Source of the DNA: an uncultured Bacteroidales bacterium
GTDB lineage: Bacteria > Bacteroidota > Bacteroidia > Bacteroidales > UBA932
Length of the DNA: 64,000 nt
Assembly (NCBI GenBank): GCA_944326325.1
Contig: CALVDQ010000001.1
Location: 62,001 to 126,000 of the forward strand
Reading direction: 5' to 3'
The first letter of the stretch is position 1. Every line of letters begins with the position of its first letter. The position numbers and the translations under genes are program-made. Under the pieces are notes generated by a model. That model did no database searches. It was not told the origin of the DNA and saw only the letters and a list, made by a program, of their open reading frames with translations. Positions 18,923 to 28,261 of the stretch are shown piece after piece.

Positions 18923-18962
18923 TAACTTTGTATAGTTTTTATCCCCCACAGAAAAAACTATA
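18923..18962 (+). promoter_or_regulatory. gltB promoter box and adjoining 10-base dyad
   Basis: TAACTTTG at 18923-18930 is a perfect TAnnTTTG box 48 bases before the gltB ATG. It is followed at once by TATAGTTTTT (18931-18940), whose exact complement AAAAACTATA lies at 18953-18962, directly before the AGAGGAAAA ribosome site. The dyad spans the expected transcription start, so it could be an operator or a leader hairpin that affects ribosome access. The role is inferred. Confidence 0.55.
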
Positions 18963-18977
18963 AGAGGAAAACGGACT

Positions 18978-21900
18978 ATGGACACGACAAGCAGAATAAA
19001 AGGACTGTACGATGCAGAAAGGGAGCACGATGCCTGCGGCGTCGGGATGCTTGTGAACATCTCTGGAGACAAATCGCATGAATTGGTGGACTCTGCCCTT
19101 AAAGTGCTCGAGAACATGAAGCACCGAGGTGCGGAAGGAGCCGACAACAAGACCGGGGACGGGGCGGGGATAATGCTGCAGATCCCCCATGAATTCATCC
19201 TGCTGCAGGGTATCCCCGTGCCGGAAAAAGGCAAATACGGGACCGGGCTCATCTTCCTGCCGAAAGACGCGAAGAAACAGGCGGAGATATTCAGCATCAT
19301 AATCGAGGAAATCGAGCGCGAAGGGCTCACCCTCATGCACCTGCGCTCCGTCCCCGTAAATTCAGGCATCCTCGGCAAGGACGCCCTCGGGAGCGAGCCG
19401 GACATCAAGCAGATTTTCATCACCGGCTATGTCCCGGGGGAGAACCTGGAGCTGAAGCTCTACCTCATCCGCAAGAAAATCGAGAAGAGGGTCGATGACA
19501 AGGACTTCTACATAGTATCCCTGTCAAGCAGGATCATCGTCTACAAAGGAATGCTTTCCTCCACGCAGGTGAGGGAATACTTCCCTGACCTGACACAGCC
19601 GTATTTCACCAGCGGGATAGCCCTGGTGCACTCCCGTTTCAGCACCAACACCTTCCCTACCTGGAGCCTCGCACAGCCGTTCAGGATACTGGCGCACAAC
19701 GGCGAGATAAACACCATAAGGGGGAACCGCGCGTGGATGGAAGCCCGGGAAAGCGTCCTCGCCACGCCGGAAATACCCGACATAAAGGCCATAAGGCCGA
19801 TAGTGCAGAAAGGGATGAGTGACAGCGCGTCCCTGGACAACGTCCTGGAATTCTTCATGATGTCCGGGATGAGCCTGCCGCACGCCATGGCGATGCTCGT
19901 GCCGGAATCCTTCAACGACAAGAACCCCATCAGCGAAGACCTCAAGGCCTTCTATGAATACCACTCCATACTGATGGAACCGTGGGACGGGCCGGCAGCC
20001 CTGCTTTTCACCGACGGACGCTATGCCGGCGGGATGCTCGACAGGAACGGACTCAGGCCGGCCAGGTACCTGATAACCAAGACAGGGATGATGGTCGTGG
20101 CGAGCGAGGCCGGTGTCATCAGCTTCGAGCCGAACGAAATACAGGAGAAAGGACGACTTCAGCCGGGAAAAATGCTGCTTGTCGACACTGTGGAAGGGAA
20201 GATAATGTACGATGCGGAACTGAAGCAGGAACTTGCGGCAGCCAGGCCATACCGGCAGTGGCTCTCGGAAAACAGGATAGAGCTCGATACACTCAAAAGC
20301 GGACGCAAGGTGGAACGCCAGGTCAGGGACCACGACATCATGCTCCGCAACTTCGGCTACACGCGCGAAGACATCGAACGCATAATCATACCGATGTGCA
20401 CCACCGGCTCCGAACCGACAGCCTCTATGGGGAACGACACCCCGCTCGCAGTCCTGTCGGAAAAGCCGCAGCTTCTGTTCAACTATTTCAGGCAGCAGTT
20501 CGCCCAGGTGACCAACCCCGCCATAGACCCTATACGTGAAGAACTCGTCATGTCCCTCACGGAATACATAGGGGCGGTAGGCATGCAGATCCTGCTGCCG
20601 GACGAAAGGCACTGCAAGATGGTCAGGCTGCCGCATCCCGTGCTGAACAACACGCAGCTTGACATCCTGTGCAACATCCGCTATAAAGGGTTCAAGACTG
20701 TCAAGCTCCCGATGCTTTTCGAAGCATCCAAAGGAAGGGCCGGGCTGCAGGCTTCACTGAACGGCCTGTGCAAGGATGCCGAACAGGCTGTGGACGACGG
20801 AGTGAACTACATCATCCTCTCCGACCGCGGAGTGGACAGCGGACACGCCGCCATCCCGTCCCTACTTGCAGTCAGCGCTGTGCACCATTACCTCATTTCC
20901 GTGCAGAAAAGGGTCCAGACGGCCCTGATCGTGGAAAGCGGGGAAATCCGCGAAGTGATGCACGCCGCACTGCTGCTCGGCTACGGGGCAAGTGCAATAA
21001 ACCCCTATATGGCATTCTCCATCCTCGACAGCCTCGTGAAGGCAGGGGAAATACAGATGGACTATGAGACTGCGGAAAAGAACTACATAAAGGCTGTCTG
21101 CAAAGGGCTCTACAAGATAATGAGCAAGATGGGGATAAGCACCATCCGCTCCTACCGGGGCGCGAAGATATTCGAGGCGGTAGGGCTGAGCGAAGAGCTG
21201 CTCAGGACGTATTTCAACACGCCTGTGTCGACCATAGGAGGCATAGGCCTGAAAGAAATCGCCGCCGACTGCATCAGGTTCCACGACAGCGGCTTCAGAC
21301 CGGAAGAGCCCCTTGGACTGCTGCCGCACACAGGCCAGTTCTCATACCGCAAGGACGGCGAGAAGCACGCCTGGAATCCGGAAACCATCAGTACCCTTCA
21401 GCTCGCCACCAGGACAGGGGATTACGGGAAATTCAAGGAATTCACACGTCTCGCCGACGAGAAGGACTCCCCGATATTCCTCCGTGACTTTTTCAAGTTC
21501 AGGAAAAACCCGGTTCCCATCGACGAAGTGGAACCTGTGGAAGACATCGTAAGGCATTTCGTGACCGGGGCGATGTCGTTCGGTGCCATCAGCAAGGAAG
21601 CCCACGAAGCCCTGGCACTGGCGATGAACAGTCTCGGGTCCAGAAGCAACACCGGGGAAGGAGGGGAAGACAACGTCAGGTTCACGGAAACCGTCGACGG
21701 AATATCCCTGAACAGCAAGACGAAGCAAATCGCCTCCGGACGTTTCGGGGTCACGGCCGAATACCTCGTCAATGCCGATGAGATCCAGATAAAAGTGGCA
21801 CAGGGGGCCAAGCCTGGAGAAGGCGGCCAGCTGCCGGGATTCAAGGTGGACGGGATCATAGCCCGTACAAGGCACTCCATCCCGGGAATCTCACTCATCT

Positions 21901-23459
21901 CCCCTCCCCCGCACCACGACATATATTCCATCGAGGACCTTGCCCAGCTCATCTTCGACCTGAAGAATGTAAATCCGAAAGCTCTCATAAGCGTCAAGCT
22001 CGTATCCGAGAGCGGGGTAGGTACCATAGCCGCAGGTGTGGCCAAGGCCAAGGCCGACATAATCGTCATCTCCGGAGCGGAAGGCGGTACGGGAGCATCC
22101 CCGGCCTCATCAATGAGATACGCCGGCATATCCCCTGAAATAGGGCTCAGCGAGACGCAGCAGACCCTCGTCCTCAACGGACTGAGAGGCCAGGTAAGAC
22201 TGCAGACCGACGGCCAGCTCAAGACCGGAAAGGACATCATAGCCATGGCTCTGCTCGGAGCTGAAGAATTCGCGTTCGGGACCACTGTCCTGATCGTACT
22301 GGGCTGCGTCATGATGCGGAAATGCCACTCGAACACCTGTCCGGTAGGAGTCGCGACGCAGGATCCCGGACTGAGGAAGCATTTCCGCGGACATTACAGG
22401 TATGTGGCCAACTATTTCCGGTTCCTCGCACAGGAAGTCAGGGAATACCTCGCGGAGATGGGATTCAGGAAACTCGAGGACATCGTCGGGAGAACCGATC
22501 TTATAGAAATCGTCCCGGGAAGGAAAGGGAGCAAGGCCGAAAAGCTGGATTTCAGCAGGATACTGGCAAAGGCCGACGGGACCTGCCCTCTTTTCAACAC
22601 CTCGCCGCAGCACCATGACATTGACCACGTCCGGGACAGGGACATCATCGAAGCCGCCGCGGAAGCCATAGAGAAGCAGAAGGAGATCTCGCTCGAATAT
22701 GCGATAGCCAACACCGACAGGGCTGTAGGGGCCATGCTTTCAGGCACAGTCGCAGCCAGGTACGGGGAGGCGGGACTTCCGTCCGAGACCATAAACGTCA
22801 AGTTCAAAGGTTCTGCAGGACAGAGTTTCGGAGCCTTTCTCGCCCACGGCATCAGCTTCCGTCTCGAAGGTGAGGCAAACGACTATCTCGGCAAGGGGCT
22901 CAGCGGTGGGATGATATCCGTAAAACCTCCCGTAAGGAGCGACTTCGATGCAGGGAAGAACACAATTGCAGGGAACACCCTCCTGTACGGGGCGACCGGC
23001 GGGGAAGTCTATATCAACGGCCGGGCAGGGGAAAGGTTCGCTGTCCGCAACTCGGGAGCGATAGCCGTGGTAGAAGGCGTTGGAGACCATTGCTGTGAAT
23101 ACATGACGGGCGGACGTGTAGTCGTGCTTGGAGATACCGGAAGGAATTTCGCAGCAGGTATGAGCGGAGGACTGGCCTATGTATGGGACAGGGACAGGAA
23201 GTTCGACTATTTCTGCAATATGGAGATGGTGGAGCTTTCACTGCTCGAGGACTCCACTTCGAGGAAGGAGCTGCACGAGCTGATACGGCAGCACTATCTT
23301 TATACGGGGTCCCAGATTGCAAGATTGATGCTGGATGACTGGAACAGGTATGTGGAGGAGTTCATCCAGGTGACTCCGATAGAGTACAAGAGGGTGCTGG
23401 CAGAAGAGCAGATGAAGAAGCTGCAGCAGAAGATAGCCGAAGTTCAAAGGGACTATTAA
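18978..23459 (+). CDS. gltB: Glutamate synthase large subunit
   Basis: A 1493-residue enzyme of normal family length. The class II glutaminase nucleophile is Cys20 (EHDACGVG), exposed after removal of a short propeptide. The amidotransferase domain is followed by a central domain, the FMN-binding synthase barrel (HHDIYSIEDLAQLIFDL, GAEGGTGASP), the Fe-S cysteines in CVMMRKCHSNTCPVG near 1110, and the C-terminal beta-helix (GLSGGMISVKPP, GATGGEVYINGRAG). With the small subunit ten bases downstream it transfers the amide of glutamine to 2-oxoglutarate to make two glutamates. It is the first gene of gltB-gltD-asnB, controlled from a promoter at 18923 with an adjoining dyad. Cytoplasmic. Confidence 0.98.
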   Translation: MDTTSRIKGLYDAEREHDACGVGMLVNISGDKSHELVDSALKVLENMKHRGAEGADNKTGDGAGIMLQIPHEFILLQGIPVPEKGKYGTGLIFLPKDAKKQAEIFSIIIEEIEREGLTLMHLRSVPVNSGILGKDALGSEPDIKQIFITGYVPGENLELKLYLIRKKIEKRVDDKDFYIVSLSSRIIVYKGMLSSTQVREYFPDLTQPYFTSGIALVHSRFSTNTFPTWSLAQPFRILAHNGEINTIRGNRAWMEARESVLATPEIPDIKAIRPIVQKGMSDSASLDNVLEFFMMSGMSLPHAMAMLVPESFNDKNPISEDLKAFYEYHSILMEPWDGPAALLFTDGRYAGGMLDRNGLRPARYLITKTGMMVVASEAGVISFEPNEIQEKGRLQPGKMLLVDTVEGKIMYDAELKQELAAARPYRQWLSENRIELDTLKSGRKVERQVRDHDIMLRNFGYTREDIERIIIPMCTTGSEPTASMGNDTPLAVLSEKPQLLFNYFRQQFAQVTNPAIDPIREELVMSLTEYIGAVGMQILLPDERHCKMVRLPHPVLNNTQLDILCNIRYKGFKTVKLPMLFEASKGRAGLQASLNGLCKDAEQAVDDGVNYIILSDRGVDSGHAAIPSLLAVSAVHHYLISVQKRVQTALIVESGEIREVMHAALLLGYGASAINPYMAFSILDSLVKAGEIQMDYETAEKNYIKAVCKGLYKIMSKMGISTIRSYRGAKIFEAVGLSEELLRTYFNTPVSTIGGIGLKEIAADCIRFHDSGFRPEEPLGLLPHTGQFSYRKDGEKHAWNPETISTLQLATRTGDYGKFKEFTRLADEKDSPIFLRDFFKFRKNPVPIDEVEPVEDIVRHFVTGAMSFGAISKEAHEALALAMNSLGSRSNTGEGGEDNVRFTETVDGISLNSKTKQIASGRFGVTAEYLVNADEIQIKVAQGAKPGEGGQLPGFKVDGIIARTRHSIPGISLISPPPHHDIYSIEDLAQLIFDLKNVNPKALISVKLVSESGVGTIAAGVAKAKADIIVISGAEGGTGASPASSMRYAGISPEIGLSETQQTLVLNGLRGQVRLQTDGQLKTGKDIIAMALLGAEEFAFGTTVLIVLGCVMMRKCHSNTCPVGVATQDPGLRKHFRGHYRYVANYFRFLAQEVREYLAEMGFRKLEDIVGRTDLIEIVPGRKGSKAEKLDFSRILAKADGTCPLFNTSPQHHDIDHVRDRDIIEAAAEAIEKQKEISLEYAIANTDRAVGAMLSGTVAARYGEAGLPSETINVKFKGSAGQSFGAFLAHGISFRLEGEANDYLGKGLSGGMISVKPPVRSDFDAGKNTIAGNTLLYGATGGEVYINGRAGERFAVRNSGAIAVVEGVGDHCCEYMTGGRVVVLGDTGRNFAAGMSGGLAYVWDRDRKFDYFCNMEMVELSLLEDSTSRKELHELIRQHYLYTGSQIARLMLDDWNRYVEEFIQVTPIEYKRVLAEEQMKKLQQKIAEVQRDY

Positions 23460-23469
23460 AAAGAGAATC

Positions 23470-24810
23470 ATGGGAAATCCGAAAGCATTTCTGACGGTAC
23501 CCCGGCAGGAAGCCGGGTACCGGCCAATACACGACAGGATCCTCGATTTCGGGGAAGTCGAGCAGACTCTGAATACGAGTGACAGGAAACTGCAGGCATC
23601 GAGGTGCATGGACTGCGGCGTACCTTTCTGCCACTGGGCTTGCCCTCTCGGCAACAGGCCGCCGGAGTTCCAGGATGCGCTATACCGCGGGAAATGGAAA
23701 GAGGCATACGAAATACTCAGCCTTACCAACGATTTTCCGGAATTCACGGGACGCGTCTGCCCGGCGCTGTGCGAAAAAAGCTGTGTCCTGAAACTCACCA
23801 TAGACGCCCCTGTCACCATCCGGGAAGACGAGGCCGCCGTAATAGAAGCGGCCTTCCGGGAAGGTTACGTAAAACCGGGGAGCTACCCGAGGAACGGGAA
23901 GAAAGTGGCCGTCATCGGATCCGGCCCTGCAGGACTTGCGGCAGCCAACCGGCTGAACAGAAAAGGCTATGAGGTCACCGTGTTCGAGAAAGACGAATAT
24001 ATCGGCGGGCTTCTGCGGTTCGGTATCCCCAACTTCAAGCTGAACAAAGCCATAATAGACAGACGCCTTGCCGTCATGTCGAAGGAAGGGGTAACTTTCA
24101 GGACCGGGACAGGAATAGACCTGCACAGGCTCCCGGAAGGTTTCGACGCATACTGTATCTGTACCGGGACACCGCAGGCAAGGGACCTGGATGTGCCTGG
24201 ACGCGAGCTGAAAGGGATATACCTCGCCATGGAAATGCTCTCCCAACAGAACCGTGTCCTTGCGGGGCAGACTTTCTCCAGGGAAGAACGCATCAGTGCG
24301 AAAGGGAAAAAGGTCCTGGTCATCGGTGGAGGCGACACCGGAAGCGACTGCATCGGAACAGCCATCAGACAGGGAGCCTCAAGCGTAATGCAGATAGAGA
24401 TCATGCCACAGCCTCCGGCAGGAGAAAATCCGGCTACCCCGTGGCCGCAATGGCCCGTGGTGCTGAAAACCAGCAGCAGCCACGAAGAAGGGTGTGCAAG
24501 AAGATGGAGCCTGACGACAAACAGGTTCATCGGACACGGCGGGAAAGTGACCGGTGCAGAAGTCGAGGAAGTGGTATGGGAGCCGGCACCCGGAGGCGGC
24601 CGCCCTGTCATGAAGCCGACAGGGAAAAAGGAGACAATCAAGGCGGACATGGTGCTCCTGGCAATGGGTTTCCTGAAGCCTGTACATCCGGAATATCCAG
24701 AAAACGTGTTCCTGGCCGGCGATGCGGCCACCGGGGCAAGCCTTGTAGTGAAATGCATAGCTTCCGGACGCAAGGCGGCCGCCGATATAGACAGTTACCT
24801 GAAACAGTAG
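23470..24810 (+). CDS. gltD: Glutamate synthase small subunit (NADPH)
   Basis: A 446-residue flavoprotein. The N-terminal domain has the cysteines CMDCGVPFCHWACPLGN and CPALCEKSC that bind Fe-S clusters. The FAD-binding motif VIGSGPAGLAAANRL and the NAD(P)-binding motif VIGGGDTGSDCIGTA follow, and the C-terminal LAGDAATGASLVV closes the FAD site. It passes electrons from NAD(P)H to the large subunit. The gene starts ten bases after gltB and ends five bases before the asnB ATG, which shows a tight operon. Cytoplasmic. Confidence 0.97.
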   Translation: MGNPKAFLTVPRQEAGYRPIHDRILDFGEVEQTLNTSDRKLQASRCMDCGVPFCHWACPLGNRPPEFQDALYRGKWKEAYEILSLTNDFPEFTGRVCPALCEKSCVLKLTIDAPVTIREDEAAVIEAAFREGYVKPGSYPRNGKKVAVIGSGPAGLAAANRLNRKGYEVTVFEKDEYIGGLLRFGIPNFKLNKAIIDRRLAVMSKEGVTFRTGTGIDLHRLPEGFDAYCICTGTPQARDLDVPGRELKGIYLAMEMLSQQNRVLAGQTFSREERISAKGKKVLVIGGGDTGSDCIGTAIRQGASSVMQIEIMPQPPAGENPATPWPQWPVVLKTSSSHEEGCARRWSLTTNRFIGHGGKVTGAEVEEVVWEPAPGGGRPVMKPTGKKETIKADMVLLAMGFLKPVHPEYPENVFLAGDAATGASLVVKCIASGRKAAADIDSYLKQ

Positions 24811-24815
24811 GCATC

Positions 24816-26480
24816 ATGTGCGGAATATCAGCGATTTTCAACATAAAGGCAGACCCCGGACAGTTCAGGGGTACGGCCTTGTCCATGTCCCGCAAGATCC
24901 GCCACCGCGGACCGGACTGGAGCGGCATATACATAGGGAAATCGGCGGTCCTCGCCCACGAAAGGCTTTCCATAGTCGACCCTGCCAGCGGCGGACAACC
25001 CCTGTTTTCCCCTGACAGGAAACAGGTTCTTGCCGTAAACGGGGAAATATACAACCATCTCGACATCCGCGGCAGGTATGCCGGGAAATATCCGTTCTCC
25101 ACGGGAAGCGACTGCGAAGTCATCCTGGCCCTGTACAGGGACAAGGGTGTCTCTTTTCTCGAAGACCTCAACGGGATCTTCGCATTCGCACTGTATGACG
25201 AGGAAAAGGATGACTTCCTGATCGCACGCGACCCGATAGGCGTGATCCCGCTCTATATCGGGGAGGACGCAGAAGGTCGGGTCTATTGCGCGAGTGAACT
25301 GAAAGCGCTCGAAGGTGTCTGTACAAGCTGCCGCCCGTTCCTGCCGGGGCACTGCTACCTCGGCAGCGAAGGCGTCATGAAAAGGTGGTACAGGCGCGAC
25401 TGGGAGGACTATGACAATGTAAAGGACAACCCGGCTGACGTACATACCCTTAGGGAAGCACTCTGTGCGGCCGTCAAGCGCCAGCTGATGAGCGATGTTC
25501 CGTACGGGGTGCTGCTCTCCGGAGGACTGGACAGTTCCATCATCTCGGCCGTAGCGAAGAAATTCTCGGCGAAGCGTATCGAGACCGGGGACAGGAAAGA
25601 TGCATGGTGGCCCCAGCTCCACAGTTTCGCCATAGGTCTCAAAGGCGCTCCGGACCTGGACAAGGCCAGGAAAGTGGCGGAATACATCGGAACGGTCCAC
25701 CACGAGATCCACTATACGGTACAGGAAGGCCTGGATGCCCTGAGCGATGTCATATACCATATCGAGACCTACGATGTGACCACAGTCAGGGCTTCAACCC
25801 CCATGTATCTTCTTGCAAGGGTAATAAAGTCGATGGGAATCAAGATGGTGCTCAGCGGAGAAGGGGCGGATGAAGTGTTCGGCGGCTACCTGTATTTCCA
25901 CAAGGCTCCGGATGCGCAGGCCTTCCACGAAGAGACAGTCAGGAAACTGTCGATGCTCTACCTCTATGACTGCCTGCGGGCGAACAAGGCCCTGGCGGCA
26001 TGGGGAGTGGAAGGCCGGGTGCCGTTCCTGGACAAGGAGTTTCTGGACGTGGCCATGAGGCTCAACCCTTCCGCTAAAATGTGCCGGGGAAAGACAATAG
26101 AGAAGAAGATCCTGAGGGAGGCTTTTTCGGATATGCTGCCGGAGGAAATCCTGTGGCGGCAGAAGGAGCAGTTCAGCGACGGGGTCGGATACAGCTGGAT
26201 AGATACTCTGAAGAAAGTCGCTTCGGAGTCTGTGACGGACAGCCAGATGGCCTGTGCCTCCGTGCGGTTTCCGGTGAATCCTCCGCAGAGCAAGGAAGAG
26301 TATCTCTACAGGAGTATCTTCGAGGAGCATTTTCCGGGCAGGAGTGCTGCGGAGAGTGTGCCGAGCATCCCGAGCGTGGCGTGTTCGACCGCCCAGGCCC
26401 TCGCCTGGGATGCCTCGTTCCGAGGCATCAACGACCCGAGCGGTCGTGCGGTCGCCGGCGTCCACAACCAGGCATATTGA
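24816..26480 (+). CDS. asnB: Asparagine synthetase B (glutamine-hydrolysing)
   Basis: A 554-residue protein. The ATG at 24816 gives MCGISAIF, which places Cys2 as the N-terminal glutaminase nucleophile; the frame is open further upstream inside gltD, but that extension would destroy this arrangement. The amidotransferase domain (RHRGPDWSG, LAHERLSIVD, NGEIYNH) is followed by the synthetase domain with the PP-loop LLSGGLDSSIIS and LSGEGADEVFGGY. It makes asparagine from aspartate, ATP and glutamine. Its position behind gltBD fits co-regulation of glutamine-dependent amide transfer. The 3-prime coding end carries two adjacent inverted repeats (26392-26429). Cytoplasmic. Confidence 0.97.
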   Translation: MCGISAIFNIKADPGQFRGTALSMSRKIRHRGPDWSGIYIGKSAVLAHERLSIVDPASGGQPLFSPDRKQVLAVNGEIYNHLDIRGRYAGKYPFSTGSDCEVILALYRDKGVSFLEDLNGIFAFALYDEEKDDFLIARDPIGVIPLYIGEDAEGRVYCASELKALEGVCTSCRPFLPGHCYLGSEGVMKRWYRRDWEDYDNVKDNPADVHTLREALCAAVKRQLMSDVPYGVLLSGGLDSSIISAVAKKFSAKRIETGDRKDAWWPQLHSFAIGLKGAPDLDKARKVAEYIGTVHHEIHYTVQEGLDALSDVIYHIETYDVTTVRASTPMYLLARVIKSMGIKMVLSGEGADEVFGGYLYFHKAPDAQAFHEETVRKLSMLYLYDCLRANKALAAWGVEGRVPFLDKEFLDVAMRLNPSAKMCRGKTIEKKILREAFSDMLPEEILWRQKEQFSDGVGYSWIDTLKKVASESVTDSQMACASVRFPVNPPQSKEEYLYRSIFEEHFPGRSAAESVPSIPSVACSTAQALAWDASFRGINDPSGRAVAGVHNQAY

Positions 26481-26521
26481 AAACTCCTGCCTTCAGGCAA
26501 TGCAATTGACAGTTTTATTAT

Positions 26522-26529
26522 TACCTTTG
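26522..26529 (+). promoter_or_regulatory. -7 promoter box of the Fur-family gene
   Basis: TACCTTTG fits TAnnTTTG and lies 20 bases before the ATG at 26550, leaving a short leader that contains an AAGGAAA ribosome site. The TTG at 26506 is too near to be a standard -33 element. Confidence 0.5.
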
Positions 26530-26549
26530 TCCACGCAAGGAAACGGACA

Positions 26550-26984
26550 ATGGAAAACCGCAAATGCATAGACAGGCTTGAGCAGAAAGGGGTCAGGGTG
26601 ACTTCCATAAGGATCCTCGTACTCGGGGCGCTTATGGAATCGTCCCGCCCGATGTCCCTTGCCGACCTCGAGAAGGAGCTCGAGACAGTAGACAAGTCGA
26701 GCATCTTCAGGACACTGGGGATTTTCGAAAAGCATCACGTAGTACACTCCATAGACGACGGCACAGGTTCGATAAAATACGAAGCCTGCGAAGGCAAGGA
26801 CAACTGCACCATCGCCGACATGCACACCCACTTCTACTGCGAAATCTGCCACAGGACCTTCTGTCTCAAGGACATCACTGCGCCTCTGGTCAACCTTCCG
26901 GACGGTTTCCAGGTCCACTCCATCAACTATATCGTCAAGGGCGTCTGCCCGGCCTGCCGGAGGACTGTTGCAGGCCGGTCTTAA
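26550..26984 (+). CDS. Fur-family metalloregulator
   Basis: A 144-residue repressor of normal Fur-family length. The winged-helix N-terminus (RLEQKGVRVTSIRILVLGAL, LADLEKELETVDKSSIFRTL) is followed by the hinge and the dimerization domain, with HTHFYCEICHRTFCL and VCPACRR; the two CxxC pairs form a structural zinc site. Subtype (Fur, Zur or PerR-like) cannot be decided by eye. It lies directly upstream of a metal RND efflux operon, with a 7-1-7 palindrome in the gap, so control of that operon is a reasonable inference. A fragment with near-identical DNA to codons 44-54 lies at 18760. Confidence 0.93.
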   Translation: MENRKCIDRLEQKGVRVTSIRILVLGALMESSRPMSLADLEKELETVDKSSIFRTLGIFEKHHVVHSIDDGTGSIKYEACEGKDNCTIADMHTHFYCEICHRTFCLKDITAPLVNLPDGFQVHSINYIVKGVCPACRRTVAGRS

Positions 26985-26985
26985 A

Positions 26986-27000
26986 TGCAACCCGGTTGCG
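26986..27000. promoter_or_regulatory. 7-1-7 palindrome, candidate metalloregulator operator
   Basis: TGCAACC-C-GGTTGCG is an inverted repeat with 6 of 7 positions paired and a one-base spacer, the geometry of Fur-family boxes. It lies two bases after the Fur-family stop and 12 bases before the -7 box of the efflux operon, so a bound repressor would block that promoter. Binding is inferred. Confidence 0.45.
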
Positions 27001-27012
27001 GCTTATAAGACA

Positions 27013-27020
27013 TAACTTTG
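27013..27020 (+). promoter_or_regulatory. -7 promoter box of the metal efflux operon
   Basis: TAACTTTG matches TAnnTTTG exactly, 27 bases before the ATG at 27048. It shows that the efflux genes can be transcribed separately from the Fur-family gene. No -33 TTTG at standard distance. Confidence 0.55.
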
Positions 27021-27047
27021 CCGACGTTTCTAAAACAAGGTAAAAGT

Positions 27048-28250
27048 ATGAAGATAACTGCACTGCTTTCCGGGCTCTGCGCCGTTTCCATGATGCTCTG
27101 GTCCTGCGGCAGCCCCAGCCACGACCACAAAACCCATCACGAAGGGCAAGGCACGGAAGACGTCCATGACCACGAAGGGGAAGACCCTCACGGGCATGAA
27201 GCCGTACACGGCACGGAGACAGCCCACTCCGATGAAATCATCATCTCGCCGGAAAAGGCGGAGGCCGCCGGCATCCTCACCGAGAAAGTCGTTCCTGCAC
27301 CTTTTTCCGGAGTGATAAGGACCGGAGGCCGGATACTCCCGGCGCAGGGAGATGAAAAGACAGTCGTAGCCACATCCGACGGCATCATCTCGTTCAGCGG
27401 GGAATATTTCGAAGGCACCGGCGTGGAGAAAGGCCAGCCCGTCTTCTCGATCCTGTCCGGCAACATACAGGACGGAGACCGAATCGGAAAGGCAAGGATT
27501 GCATACGAGGCTGCGGAATCCGAATATGAAAGGGCTGCAGGACTCGTGGACAGCAAGATAATATCCCGGAAAGAATTCATACAGATAAAGGAGAACTACG
27601 AAAACGCCAGAATGGCCTACGAAGCCCTGAAGCCCAACGCCGACGGGACAGGCGTCCTGGTAGAAGCCCCGTTCAGCGGCTTCATCAGGAGCATATTCGT
27701 AAAGGAAGGTGATTTCGTGACGCTCGGCACACCTCTGGCTTCAGTGACACAGAACAGGAAACTCATCCTCAAGGCCGACCTCTCCCAGAGGTACTACGGC
27801 AGGATTCACGAGATCACATCCGCCAACTTCTCCACCCAGTACGGAGGGAAAACCATGAATATCGGTGAACTCGGAGGAAAGCTGATCTCGGTCGGGAAAG
27901 GCTCGGCCGACTCTTCCTACTATATTCCCGTGACATTCGAGTTCGAAAACAGAGGCAACATCGTCCCGGGCTCCTTCGCGGAAGTCTGGCTTCTGACTTC
28001 CGGGAAGAAAGATGCAATCTCGGTACCCGTGTCCGCCATCACCGAAGAGCAGGGAATCCATTTCGTATATCTGAAACTCGACGGGAGCTGCTACAGGAAA
28101 CAGGAAGTGACAATCGGCGGGAGCGACGGGACAAGGACGGAAATCCTGTCCGGACTGAAAGCCGGGGACGAAGTGGTGACGGAAGGAGCCTATAATGTCA
28201 GGCTGGCCTCCGCGAGCAACATAATCCCGGCACATACCCACAACCATTAA
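27048..28250 (+). CDS. Heavy-metal RND efflux periplasmic adaptor (CusB/CzcB type)
   Basis: A 400-residue lipoprotein (lipobox LWSC, Cys20). A His-rich stretch at about 25-65 (SHDHKTHHEGQGTED, HDHEGEDPHGHE) probably binds metal. The barrel-sandwich and alpha-hairpin parts (GRILPAQGDEKTV, AYEAAESEYERAAGLVDS, NYENARMAYEALKPN, VLVEAPFSGFIRSIFVKEG) and the beta-barrel and membrane-proximal domains follow. It bridges the inner-membrane pump and the outer-membrane channel, and may deliver metal to the pump. The ATG at 27048 is preceded by the promoter box; a TTG at 27018 lies inside that box and is rejected. The C-terminus ends HTHNH. Metal identity (Cu/Ag against Zn/Co/Cd) is not settled. Confidence 0.92.
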   Translation: MKITALLSGLCAVSMMLWSCGSPSHDHKTHHEGQGTEDVHDHEGEDPHGHEAVHGTETAHSDEIIISPEKAEAAGILTEKVVPAPFSGVIRTGGRILPAQGDEKTVVATSDGIISFSGEYFEGTGVEKGQPVFSILSGNIQDGDRIGKARIAYEAAESEYERAAGLVDSKIISRKEFIQIKENYENARMAYEALKPNADGTGVLVEAPFSGFIRSIFVKEGDFVTLGTPLASVTQNRKLILKADLSQRYYGRIHEITSANFSTQYGGKTMNIGELGGKLISVGKGSADSSYYIPVTFEFENRGNIVPGSFAEVWLLTSGKKDAISVPVSAITEEQGIHFVYLKLDGSCYRKQEVTIGGSDGTRTEILSGLKAGDEVVTEGAYNVRLASASNIIPAHTHNH

Positions 28251-28261
28251 GCCCTCCGACC

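Noticed and set aside
24441..24815. N-terminal extension of asnB into gltD
   Set aside because: Asparagine synthetase needs Cys at position 2; only the ATG at 24816 gives that.
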